7,789 nucleotides of DNA from Methanomicrobiales archaeon (lineage in GTDB: Archaea; Halobacteriota; Methanomicrobia; Methanomicrobiales; Methanospirillaceae), in NCBI GenBank assembly GCA_012520015.1, contig JAAYPD010000352.1:1-7789 (forward strand). Direction: 5' to 3'. Shown one piece after another: positions 1 through 6,435 of the stretch (within the stretch, counting starts at the first letter, position 1; each line of letters starts with the position of its first letter). A program made the translations under genes and the position numbers. The notes beneath the pieces are model-generated. The model did no database searches, had not been told where the DNA came from, and was given only the letters and a program-made list of their open reading frames with translations.

Positions 1-2513
1 AGGAAAAATCGGCTGAAGAGACAAGTCTTATCATCTCCCTTTATTTCTCAAAACTTATCGATAATCTTGTTATATTCTCAGAAAGCTCGCATTTAACTGA
101 ACTTAACCTCAAAGAACAGAGGGAAGATCTAATTAACCTTCTTAACGATGAAAAAAGACTATTCCATGAATGTACATTGCTAACCCCGGACGGGCAGGAG
201 ATAGTGAAAATTTCACGGTTTCACACCTACCTGCCTGAAGAGCTTGGCAACCAGGCTTCAGATCCAATATTTATCCGTGCATTGCAGGGAGAGACGGCAA
301 TATCACCCATATTCATATTTCCACAAACCGGGCTGATTTCGGTCAATATTGCAACTCCTGTCAGAGATAAGAAAGGAGAGACAGCCTTTGTGTTTATTTC
401 GACCGGGAGTGTCTTACCACTTTGGTCAGAGATTGAGAAGATCGATATAGGTCAGAATGGATATGCCTACATCGTTGACAGTTCTGGAAGATTTCTTGCA
501 TACCAGGAGGCTTCAGAGATTCTTGACAGGCACGGAGAGTTAATGACTGCCTTGCCACCTGTTCAGAGGTTCATTTCCGGAGAGGAGGCCTCCAATATGG
601 AGATATCTCCTTATATTGGACTGAAAGGAGAAGAGGTGATCGGTTCTTTTTCAGGTATATCCGGAACAGACTGGGCGGTGATAGCAGAGCTTCCTACATA
701 CGAGGCTTTTGAATATATTAACCGGATGATCCTTGTGATCATCGCGGCCATGTCTCTTGGATTGATCTTTTCAGCCATTCTTGGTCTGTTTTTGTCAAGG
801 TACCTGACCGAACCGGTTCTAAGTCTTACCAGTATTGTCACAAAGATTGGCCAGGGAAAGCCCGCCCCCCATATTAAAGAGACATCAAGAGCTGATGAGA
901 TCGGTATTCTTGCTAGGGGAATTGAACAGATGCAAAAAAGTCTCAGGGAATCGTACCTGGACCAGGAGCTGAGAATTTCAGAACTGACACTGGCAAGGGA
1001 GAGACTGAGGTTTTCTGAAGAACAATACCGGGCGCTTTTTGAACACTCAGAAGATCCACTTGTTCTGGTAGAGGAAGATCAATCAATATCCCTTGTAAAT
1101 AAAAAATTCGAAGAACTCTGGGGTTTTAACAGGGAAGAGATCATCGGTAAGAAAAAATGGACAGAGTTTGTTGCAACTTTGGAAGATCTCGATATGATGA
1201 CCTCCTATAACCAGAAAAGAACTGCCGGAGAGGATAATGTTCCTAATGTCTATAACTTCAAATTAAAAACAAATTCTGGCGAAATACGTGACATATTGTT
1301 AAGTATAACCCGTATGCCAGGTAGCAATCAGACCCTTGCTGCCCTTATTGACATCACTGAACAGAAAAGATATGAGCAGGAACTGATTCAGAAGAATAAA
1401 GATCTGAGCGATGCATATGAGAAGTTAACGGCTAATGAAGAAGAACTTAGAGAGAGCTATGATACACTCACAATATATGAACAAAAACTGAGGAAGAGCG
1501 AGCAAAAATACCGAAATATCGTTGAAGACCAGACCGATCTTATCCTCCGTTTTACTCCACAAAACAAGATCATCTTTGGAAATGACAAATTTTTCTCATT
1601 TTTCCATGCAGATCATAAAGGTATCCTGGAAAATGAGATAAACCTCTCAGATATCAGGTTATTTCCCTCTGAAATTTTAATGCAGATCTCCTCTCTTACT
1701 CCTGAGTCACCTGTAATCTATTCAGAGAATAAAGTTATCCTTCCTGACGGGGAGGAAAAATGGTTAAACTCATCAATCAGGGGAATATTTTCTGATGCTG
1801 GGACTGTCATCGAGTACCAGGCAGTTGCACGAGATATCACGTTTCAGAAGAAAACAGAAGAAGCTTTGGATAAAGCCAGAAGTAAACTTAACCTATTAAA
1901 TGCGATAACCTTTGAAGATATCAGAAATTATATCTTTACACTTTCAGGGTACCTGGAGTTGAAAAAAGACATGATATCAGACCAGGATACCCTTGCATTA
2001 ATTGAGAAAGAACAATCTCTTGTTAAAAAAGTATCACAGTCGCTTGATTTTGCAAAAGATTACCAGGACATGGGGATCCGTCCACCTTACTGGCAAAATG
2101 TTTTACAGGTCTACCTGTTTGCAATCTCCCATCTTGATTTAACCCATATTGAACGGATTGAAGAGATTAAAGGAGTCTTAATCTATGCAGATCCCCTACT
2201 TGAAAAAGTCTTTTACAATCTTGCATTAAATCTTGTTATTCATGGAAAAGACATAGTAACAAAGCTTCACCTCCACTCCGAACTGCGTAATGGTGAGCTT
2301 ATCATCATATTCGAGGATAATGGACCTGGTATAGAAGATGAGAAGAAAGAAACTTTATTCTCAAGAAGGGATGGTTTGAAAAAAGGACTTGGCCTTTATT
2401 TCACCAGCGAAGTGCTTGCAATTACAGGTATCAGCATAAGAGAGACCGGAACACCAGGTAAAGGGGCAAGATTTGAAATTATTGTCCCACGTGGTAAATA
2501 TAAATATGAATGA
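1..2513 (+). CDS. Cache-HAMP-PAS-PAS sensor of histidine-kinase type, 5'-truncated, phosphoacceptor His apparently lost
   Basis: A membrane signal sensor that lacks its beginning. The frame has no stop from position 3 onward, so 836 residues are visible. The TTG at 177 is only an internal Leu codon. Numbering residues from that codon: a dCache-type extracellular sensor covers about 1-178 (GYAYIVDSSGRFLAY at 95-109), a transmembrane helix 183-207, HAMP about 204-256, a coiled coil, PAS1 about 280-397 (ending IDITEQK), PAS2 about 440-560 (ending ARDITFQK), a DHp-like helix from about 565, and a HATPase domain to 778. ATP-binding boxes are present: N-box Asn685, DNGPGI at 714-719, GLGL at 737-740. 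Related methanogen kinases usually read T-R-H-D-I in the H-box; here it is TFEDI (578-582), with Glu580 in the His place. An acidic residue usual before the N-box Asn is Leu684. It may be a signalling pseudokinase or act through another residue. No response regulator is nearby. The domain calls are solid; loss of activity is inferred. Confidence 0.9.
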   Translation, partial: EKSAEETSLIISLYFSKLIDNLVIFSESSHLTELNLKEQREDLINLLNDEKRLFHECTLLTPDGQEIVKISRFHTYLPEELGNQASDPIFIRALQGETAISPIFIFPQTGLISVNIATPVRDKKGETAFVFISTGSVLPLWSEIEKIDIGQNGYAYIVDSSGRFLAYQEASEILDRHGELMTALPPVQRFISGEEASNMEISPYIGLKGEEVIGSFSGISGTDWAVIAELPTYEAFEYINRMILVIIAAMSLGLIFSAILGLFLSRYLTEPVLSLTSIVTKIGQGKPAPHIKETSRADEIGILARGIEQMQKSLRESYLDQELRISELTLARERLRFSEEQYRALFEHSEDPLVLVEEDQSISLVNKKFEELWGFNREEIIGKKKWTEFVATLEDLDMMTSYNQKRTAGEDNVPNVYNFKLKTNSGEIRDILLSITRMPGSNQTLAALIDITEQKRYEQELIQKNKDLSDAYEKLTANEEELRESYDTLTIYEQKLRKSEQKYRNIVEDQTDLILRFTPQNKIIFGNDKFFSFFHADHKGILENEINLSDIRLFPSEILMQISSLTPESPVIYSENKVILPDGEEKWLNSSIRGIFSDAGTVIEYQAVARDITFQKKTEEALDKARSKLNLLNAITFEDIRNYIFTLSGYLELKKDMISDQDTLALIEKEQSLVKKVSQSLDFAKDYQDMGIRPPYWQNVLQVYLFAISHLDLTHIERIEEIKGVLIYADPLLEKVFYNLALNLVIHGKDIVTKLHLHSELRNGELIIIFEDNGPGIEDEKKETLFSRRDGLKKGLGLYFTSEVLAITGISIRETGTPGKGARFEIIVPRGKYKYE

Positions 2514-2531
2514 GCGTTCCAAAAGTGGATA

Positions 2532-2573
2532 AGCATCCGACAGGAAGTGGGATGCTCTCCTGCCATGCCTGTC
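2532..2573. terminator. Inverted repeats in the convergent gap, possible two-way terminator
   Basis: This lies in the 61-bp gap between the stop codons of two convergent genes. Two overlapping dyads are visible: AGCATCC (2532-2538) with GGATGCT (2550-2556), and GACAGG (2539-2544) with CCTGTC (2568-2573). They interleave, so only one can form at a time. There is no long T-run on either strand, so termination is inferred from position and symmetry only. Confidence 0.3.
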
Positions 2574-2574
2574 T

Positions 2575-3786
2575 TTACTCTGAAAAAAGACGGGCCGGTT
2601 TTAAGAAGATCTTCTTTCCATCGACGGTGAGCTCATCTTCCTGGTTCCCGGTCAGGATATATCCTTCTTTTAGATCAAACATCTGCATCGCCTCAAGCAG
2701 GCCGCTAATCTCCCGGTCTTTATTCCTGGTTGTTACCTCATAACAGACCTGTATTGCCCTTGTCACCCTGGTTTTTTCTTTAATGATAAAATCGCACTCA
2801 TGTTTTTCCCTGAAATAGTATAACTCCCTGTATTTTTTCCTTAACATAATATAAACAAGGTTCTCTAACAGTCGTCCATAATCTTCGGAAAAATCTGTAG
2901 TGTTTGCACATACAAGGCCATTGTCGATAGCATATACCTTTTTTGGATTGATCTGTCTGCTTTTATGAGAATAACTAAAACGTGAGAGAGTAAACAGGAT
3001 ATAAGCATCTTCAAGATGGGAGAGATATGATGCAATGGTTGAAGTTGAACCTATCGTTGAAAAAGTCTTCTGCAGCTGCGAAAGTGTCATCTCCCTGGCG
3101 ATATTTCCAAGAAGGTACACAGCAATTTCAGTGATAAGTACAGGATTTTTTATGTTATTGCGGTAAATAATGTCCCTTGAAATAATATCTAAAAGCAGAT
3201 TTTGTAAAACCTCAAGAAGTCCTAACCGGATATAATCAGGAAAACCTCCAGTGAAGAGATAATCATTAAATGAATCGTCCGAATCCTCTTTATTAGTATA
3301 TTCAAGAAACTCATGGTATGAGAAAGGGAATAACTCCAGTCGCAGGTTTCTGCCAGTCAGTTTGGTTCCAAGTTCCCGGCTTAGTAGAGATGCATTTGAC
3401 CCGGTGATGATCACTTTTTTTCCAGAATCAAGAAGATGGCGGATATAATATTCCCATTCTGAGAGATTTTGAATCTCATCAAAGAAATAGAGATCCTGAT
3501 AACCATACTCCTTATGAAAAACCTCCTCTAATAATTCATAATCCCTGATAGTAAAATCTATCAGCCTGGGATCTTCAAAACTCAGATAATAAAAGTTCTC
3601 CTCTTTCTTCATCATCTGCATAAGGAGCGTGCTCTTTCCACACCGTCTGATACCAGAAATGAGAATGGCAAAATTCTGGTAAGGCTGTATTTTTATAATA
3701 TCATGACGAATAATTCCCTGGTCACGGTTTTTTTTGGCATCTCTTTGGGACCTTACTATCTTTGTAATTTCATCCCAGAGTATCAT
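2575..3786 (-). CDS. AAA_14 / DUF4143 family ATPase
   Basis: A 403-residue P-loop ATPase of the archaeal and bacterial AAA_14 plus DUF4143 type. The cellular role of this family is not established. Visible motifs: Walker A GIRRCGKST at 45-53, Walker B LYFFDE at 99-104, a sensor-like ITGSNA at 127-132, and FSYHEF at 155-160. The DUF4143 part begins near YLFTGGFPDYI (176-186) and is followed by a winged-helix-like stretch. The C-terminus has ECDFII (330-335) and AIQVCYE (344-350), resembling the PD-(D/E)XK-like fold often seen at the end of these proteins. The frame stays open upstream to a TTG at 3906. I chose the ATG at 3784-3786 because the extra 40 residues look unlike the family and contain no other Met. 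The gene follows rpl12 on the same strand, but a T-rich terminator and a 149-bp gap come between them. It looks more A+T-rich than the ribosomal genes, consistent with an independent, perhaps acquired, gene. Confidence 0.88.
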   Translation of the reverse strand: MILWDEITKIVRSQRDAKKNRDQGIIRHDIIKIQPYQNFAILISGIRRCGKSTLLMQMMKKEENFYYLSFEDPRLIDFTIRDYELLEEVFHKEYGYQDLYFFDEIQNLSEWEYYIRHLLDSGKKVIITGSNASLLSRELGTKLTGRNLRLELFPFSYHEFLEYTNKEDSDDSFNDYLFTGGFPDYIRLGLLEVLQNLLLDIISRDIIYRNNIKNPVLITEIAVYLLGNIAREMTLSQLQKTFSTIGSTSTIASYLSHLEDAYILFTLSRFSYSHKSRQINPKKVYAIDNGLVCANTTDFSEDYGRLLENLVYIMLRKKYRELYYFREKHECDFIIKEKTRVTRAIQVCYEVTTRNKDREISGLLEAMQMFDLKEGYILTGNQEDELTVDGKKIFLKPARLFSE

Positions 3787-3807
3787 GTATAATACTATTA
3801 CCGGATG

Positions 3808-3825
3808 GCTATTATAGCATATAGC
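3808..3825 (-). promoter_or_regulatory. Possible TATA region of the ATPase gene
   Basis: On the minus strand this reads GCTATATGCTATAATAGC and lies 22-39 nt upstream of the chosen ATG at 3786. An archaeal TATA box here would place transcription start within a few nucleotides of the ATG, giving a nearly leaderless mRNA. That fits the absence of a clear Shine-Dalgarno sequence before this start. The rest of the 149-bp gap is A+T-rich and holds an 8-bp palindrome, AACCGGTT, at 3905-3912. The promoter is a guess from composition and position. Confidence 0.3.
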
Positions 3826-3916
3826 AAAATTTACCAGATATTTCAGAATCGAATAGTAAAGGGAGCCAGAAATAATAACTTCAGGATAAAATAACTCCGG
3901 AAACAACCGGTTAACA

Positions 3917-3935
3917 GTAAAAGAAAAAAAGAGAT
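3917..3935 (-). terminator. T-rich terminator after rpl12
   Basis: Immediately after the rpl12 stop codon the transcript would read through TCTTTTTTTCTTTTAC, two T-runs with one interrupting C. Archaeal transcription commonly ends at such U-rich tracts without needing a hairpin. It therefore probably marks the 3' end of the ribosomal transcript and separates it from the ATPase gene. The T-rich tract is seen directly; its function follows from known archaeal termination. Confidence 0.65.
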
Positions 3936-4250
3936 TTATCCGAACAGGGCACCAAGGCCTGCCATTCCGCTCTCTTCTTCAGCCTTCTTGTCTTCAGCCG
4001 GGGCTTCCTCTTCTGCAGCTGCTGCAGGGGCAGCTCCACCTGCAGCAGGTGCAGCTGCAACAGCTACCGGGGCTGCTGCTGCCTTGCTGATGGCATCTTC
4101 AATGTCGACACCATCAAGGGATGCGACAAGTGCCTTGACACGTGATTCGTTGACAGCGATACCAGCGGCAGAAAGTACTGCCTGAACAGAGGATTCATTG
4201 ATCTCCTTTCCTGCCTTGTGCAGAAGGAGTGCAGCGTATACATACTCCAT
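3936..4250 (-). CDS. rpl12: Large-subunit ribosomal protein L12 (archaeal P1 stalk protein)
   Basis: The acidic stalk protein of the archaeal large ribosomal subunit. Dimers bind the C-terminal helices of L10/P0 and recruit translation GTPases such as aEF1A and aEF2. The 104-residue protein has the typical layout: an N-terminal dimerisation domain (about 1-55, opening MEYVYAALLLH), an Ala/Pro/Gly-rich hinge (about 56-79), an acidic segment (80-94), and the factor-binding end GMAGLGALFG. I chose the ATG at 4248-4250. An upstream in-frame GTG at 4262 lies inside the AGGTGA Shine-Dalgarno sequence (4259-4264), which is 8 nt from the ATG, so that GTG is very unlikely to be used. The gene follows rpl10 after 52 nt and is the last of the cluster before a T-rich terminator. 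Confidence 0.97.
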   Translation of the reverse strand: MEYVYAALLLHKAGKEINESSVQAVLSAAGIAVNESRVKALVASLDGVDIEDAISKAAAAPVAVAAAPAAGGAAPAAAAEEEAPAEDKKAEEESGMAGLGALFG

Positions 4251-4258
4251 GTTATAAT

Positions 4259-4264
4259 TCACCT
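4259..4264 (-). promoter_or_regulatory. Ribosome binding site of rpl12, decides the start
   Basis: On the minus strand AGGTGA lies 8 nt upstream of the ATG at 4250. It matches the anti-Shine-Dalgarno end of archaeal 16S rRNA (AGGAGGTGA). The competing GTG start codon (4260-4262) is part of this motif, so the ATG is preferred. Confidence 0.75.
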
Positions 4265-4302
4265 AAATTTTTTTCCGATTACTCGTATTGTCAGCATATT
4301 GA

Positions 4303-5151
4303 TTATCCGACTACACCTGAAAGGGCCATGGCCTGTGCCTGTGCCTTTCCAATAACTGCGTCGATTATGTCACTACTGGTGACTGCAGCCTCGACGCCAA
4401 CCCCGCGTGCTTCACGGACAGCCTTGGTAACCAGTGCAGATGCAGTATCCCTGGTTGGATATGCAGCATTAACTGACAGATTAAAGGCCTGGGTTGCAGC
4501 AGTGATGATGCTGTTATAGAATGCAGTCTCGTCGATAGCAAGGACATCAGGCTCGTAGATACTACCTTCATAGAAGGCTGCCTGCAGGATAAGCCCGACA
4601 TCCATCGGTTTAATATCCAGCTTTGCAAGTGCATCTGCAAGTTTTTTATTGATCTCCTGGCCAGCCTTTACCACCGTTTTTGTCTCACGGATGGTAACTT
4701 TTCCTGCCTCAATAGCGGCTGGAATACCGGCCTGCTGGAGCTCACCGACGATCGGACCAGGACGGAAACTGGTTGGTCCTTTTGAAATGACGATGTCTTC
4801 CGGTGCAGTCTCTCCAGGACGTGCTGCCATCTTTGTCTTCGTCTTTTCAAGCATGCTGAAAAGCTTGAAAGGATTCTCATTTGTAAAGATGAGAGCTGAA
4901 TGTCCGGATAAGTGCGAAGAGAGTTCTGATATAGATCCTTCCATCTCACCAAACGCGTGCTCGATAAGAGTGTTACGGGTCATTATCAGTTCGGCCTTGC
5001 CGCGAAGATTTCTTCTGATATCCTGCACCTGTCTGGCCGGGATTCCGTACATGTCAACAAGACCCACCAGCCTGAATTCACTGGCAAGCTTCTTGATATT
5101 TGAAATCTCGTCTATCTTCCACTGGGGCAGATGTGCGGTATACAATGCCAT
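4303..5151 (-). CDS. rpl10: Large-subunit ribosomal protein L10 (P0 type), short C-terminus
   Basis: The stalk base protein: it binds 23S rRNA together with L11 and carries the L12/P1 dimers. The 282 residues show the rRNA-binding N-terminal domain (about 1-105, with MTRNTLIEHAF at 57-67), the archaeal/eukaryotic insertion domain (about 106-180, with GPTSFRPGPIVGELQQAGIPA near 125-145), and a C-terminal helical spine (about 200-282) where P1 dimers dock. The protein ends at MALSGVVG, right after the spine. Many archaeal P0 proteins are about 335-350 residues, with a charged linker and a final GLGALFG; neither is present here. The stop is a clean TAA, and no remnant tail is readable in the next 52 nt. 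The ATG overlaps the rpl1 stop by one base (TAATG), and GGTGGAG (5157-5163) in the rpl1 3' end supplies the ribosome binding site, so translation is probably coupled to L1. Confidence 0.96.
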   Translation of the reverse strand: MALYTAHLPQWKIDEISNIKKLASEFRLVGLVDMYGIPARQVQDIRRNLRGKAELIMTRNTLIEHAFGEMEGSISELSSHLSGHSALIFTNENPFKLFSMLEKTKTKMAARPGETAPEDIVISKGPTSFRPGPIVGELQQAGIPAAIEAGKVTIRETKTVVKAGQEINKKLADALAKLDIKPMDVGLILQAAFYEGSIYEPDVLAIDETAFYNSIITAATQAFNLSVNAAYPTRDTASALVTKAVREARGVGVEAAVTSSDIIDAVIGKAQAQAMALSGVVG

Positions 5152-5798
5152 TATAGCTCCACCTTCACAGACGGGCCCATTGTCGTCTTCACATAGACCG
5201 ATCGGACCTGGAATTCACCCATTTCAAGTTTTGAGAGAATACGCTTGAGGACTGCATCTATATTATCTGCAACCTCTTCTTCACTCATACTGGTAGTACC
5301 GACCTTGAGTGAGAATGACATCTTGTCTTTTGTTCTGACTTTGACAGATTTCCGAAGACGCTCCACAATGGGACGGATATCCGTTCCAGAAGGGATCGGC
5401 TGGGGCATTCTGCCACGTGGACCAAGCCTTGGTCCAAGCCATCTTCCGACAAGACTCATTACCTGCGTTTCTGCAAGGAAAAACTGATGCTCGGATGCAA
5501 CTTTACGTGCTTCACGAGGGGCTCCTCCAAGGCGCTCAATCTCTTCCGGTCCCATGATGAGTTCAACACCCGATTCCCTTGCCTGGGTTACAATGTCGCC
5601 AGACCCGAGAACTGCAATCCTGACTACCCTTCCATTCCCGTGAGGAAGGAGGATAACCTCATCAATACGGTTTTTCGGCTGAGCCATGTCGATATTTTTC
5701 AGGTTAATGGTCATATCGACACTCTCGGTGAATTTCCGTTCAGGCGCCTGTTCTTTTGCCTTTTTCAATGCGTCAATAAGGACGCTCTTCTCTACCAT
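5151..5798 (-). CDS. rpl1: Large-subunit ribosomal protein L1
   Basis: L1 forms the mobile L1 stalk near the ribosomal E site. In bacteria and in methanococci it is also a translational repressor of its own mRNA. The 215 residues have full family length: domain I is made from the two ends (about 1-66 and 156-215) and domain II is inserted between them. Conserved features are GPRLGPRGRMPQP at 122-134 and the RNA-contacting TTMGPS at 205-210. The start is the ATG at 5796-5798, with a strong Shine-Dalgarno GGAGG (5805-5809) 6 nt upstream. The gene lies 62 nt after rpl11 and overlaps rpl10 by one base. A hairpin in the leader could cover the Shine-Dalgarno sequence. A small GCGUC/GACGC hairpin lies just inside the coding region (5770-5785). 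Confidence 0.97.
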   Translation of the reverse strand: MVEKSVLIDALKKAKEQAPERKFTESVDMTINLKNIDMAQPKNRIDEVILLPHGNGRVVRIAVLGSGDIVTQARESGVELIMGPEEIERLGGAPREARKVASEHQFFLAETQVMSLVGRWLGPRLGPRGRMPQPIPSGTDIRPIVERLRKSVKVRTKDKMSFSLKVGTTSMSEEEVADNIDAVLKRILSKLEMGEFQVRSVYVKTTMGPSVKVEL

Positions 5799-5807
5799 CA
5801 GGTTCCT

Positions 5808-5847
5808 CCATAGTGATGCGACCGTGTTAATTTACGATCTTCTATGG
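5808..5847 (-). promoter_or_regulatory. Potential Shine-Dalgarno-sequestering hairpin before rpl1
   Basis: In the mRNA the outer stem pairs CCAUAG (5847-5842) with CUAUGG (5813-5808). An inner stem pairs GAUCG (5839-5835) with CGGUC (5824-5820), including one G-U pair, around a 10-nt loop. Between the stems are 2 unpaired nt on the 5' side (AA) and 6 on the 3' side (GCAUCA). The last GG of the outer stem is the first GG of the rpl1 Shine-Dalgarno GGAGG, so folding would hinder initiation. The pairing is read directly from the sequence; a regulatory role, perhaps L1 autoregulation, is inferred. Confidence 0.4.
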
Positions 5848-5860
5848 TTACATATCGATT

Positions 5861-6337
5861 CTATCCCACGAGAACTGCGTCATGAGTGCCCGAATCAATC
5901 TCTTTGAGCATATCTTTGGGCATTTTGCCAGAAACCGTGATGCCCAGGGTTGTGCATGTGCCAACAACTTCCTTGACCGCACTCTTGAGGTCATAGGAGA
6001 GCATATCATCAAGTTTCATCTTAGCAATCGTGACAGCAGCCTCAAGTGGCACATCCCCGACAATATTGGTGCCTGGCTCGCCAGAGCCTTTTTCAACGCC
6101 TGCTTCTTTCATGATGAGTGCCGTCGTAGGCGGAATACCTACCGAGATGGTGAAGTTCTTCTTATAATCCACCTCAACACGGACAGGAACCTGCATACCA
6201 TTGAAGGATGCAGTTTTTTTATTAATCTCATCAACAACAGCCTTGACGTTGATACCAAGGGGACCCAGTGCCGGACCAAGAGGCGGACCGGCAGTTGCTT
6301 TGCCACCGGGTACTAGTACCTCGACTACTTCTGCCAT
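5861..6337 (-). CDS. rpl11: Large-subunit ribosomal protein L11
   Basis: L11 binds the 23S rRNA GTPase-associated region (helices 43/44) beside L10 and contacts elongation factors. The 158 residues match the archaeal family. The N-terminal domain (about 1-70) carries the signature GGKATAGPPLGPALGPLGIN at 11-30. The C-terminal rRNA-binding domain (about 71-140) includes GTCTTLGITVSG at 126-137. The start is the ATG at 6335-6337, preceded by GGUGAU (6348-6343) as Shine-Dalgarno. A 98-nt gap separates it from spt5, the longest inside the cluster. That gap holds a T-rich stretch and a hairpin overlapping the Shine-Dalgarno sequence, so rpl11 may head its own ribosomal sub-transcript with rpl1, rpl10 and rpl12. 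Confidence 0.97.
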   Translation of the reverse strand: MAEVVEVLVPGGKATAGPPLGPALGPLGINVKAVVDEINKKTASFNGMQVPVRVEVDYKKNFTISVGIPPTTALIMKEAGVEKGSGEPGTNIVGDVPLEAAVTIAKMKLDDMLSYDLKSAVKEVVGTCTTLGITVSGKMPKDMLKEIDSGTHDAVLVG

Positions 6338-6346
6338 TGTGTATCA

Positions 6347-6373
6347 CCAGTCAGGACAGTAATGTCCATCTGG
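6347..6373 (-). promoter_or_regulatory. Potential leader hairpin covering the rpl11 ribosome binding site
   Basis: In the mRNA, CCAG (6373-6370) pairs with CUGG (6350-6347) as the outer stem, and GGACA (6367-6363) pairs with UGUCC (6358-6354) around a UUAC loop. The internal loop is asymmetric: AU on the 5' side, UGA on the 3' side. The GG of CUGG is the start of the GGUGAU Shine-Dalgarno. This two-tier layout parallels the hairpin before rpl1. The pairing is seen in sequence; regulation is inferred, and the 4-bp outer stem is weak. Confidence 0.35.
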
Positions 6374-6394
6374 GTTCATTAAGGTTGGAAGGAT

Positions 6395-6412
6395 ACATAA
6401 AAAAGAATATGC
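6395..6412 (-). promoter_or_regulatory. Possible internal promoter before rpl11
   Basis: On the minus strand this reads GCATATTCTTTTTTATGT, an A+T-rich block in an otherwise mixed 98-nt gap. If it serves as a TATA element, transcription would begin about 25 nt downstream, near 6370, where the rpl11 leader hairpin starts. The same T-run could instead be a U-rich terminator for spt5. A 12-bp dyad TGTCAGGTGACA (6415-6426, plus-strand reading) lies just upstream and could be a protein-binding site. The sequence alone does not decide between these. Confidence 0.3.
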
Positions 6413-6435
6413 AATGTCAGGTGACAGAGAGGAGA

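Noticed and set aside
177..179. TTG as start of the sensor kinase
   Set aside because: The same frame is open to position 3, and the upstream residues continue the Cache domain, so the true start lies outside the window.
2510..2743. 77-residue plus-strand frame with an ATGA overlap to the kinase stop
   Set aside because: Most of it is antisense to the conserved C-terminus of the ATPase, and its product resembles no family; the overlap is chance.
3787..3906. 40-residue N-terminal extension of the ATPase from a TTG
   Set aside because: The TTG lacks a binding site, the extension is unlike the family, and an ATG lies at the expected position.
4000..4080. Repeat of GCA/GCT-type triplets
   Set aside because: It is explained by the alanine codons of the L12 hinge, not by a DNA repeat element or CRISPR array.
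3988..4185. Ala/Gly-rich plus-strand frame
   Set aside because: It is the antisense reading of the Ala-rich hinge of L12; the low complexity keeps the frame open.
4251..4262. GTG start adding four residues to L12
   Set aside because: The GTG is part of the AGGTGA ribosome binding site of the better ATG start.
4649..5248. 199-residue plus-strand frame opposite rpl10
   Set aside because: It is antisense to a certain ribosomal gene and shows no recognisable motif or ribosome binding site.
5882..6316. 144-residue plus-strand frame opposite rpl11
   Set aside because: It is a shadow of L11 with no family resemblance.
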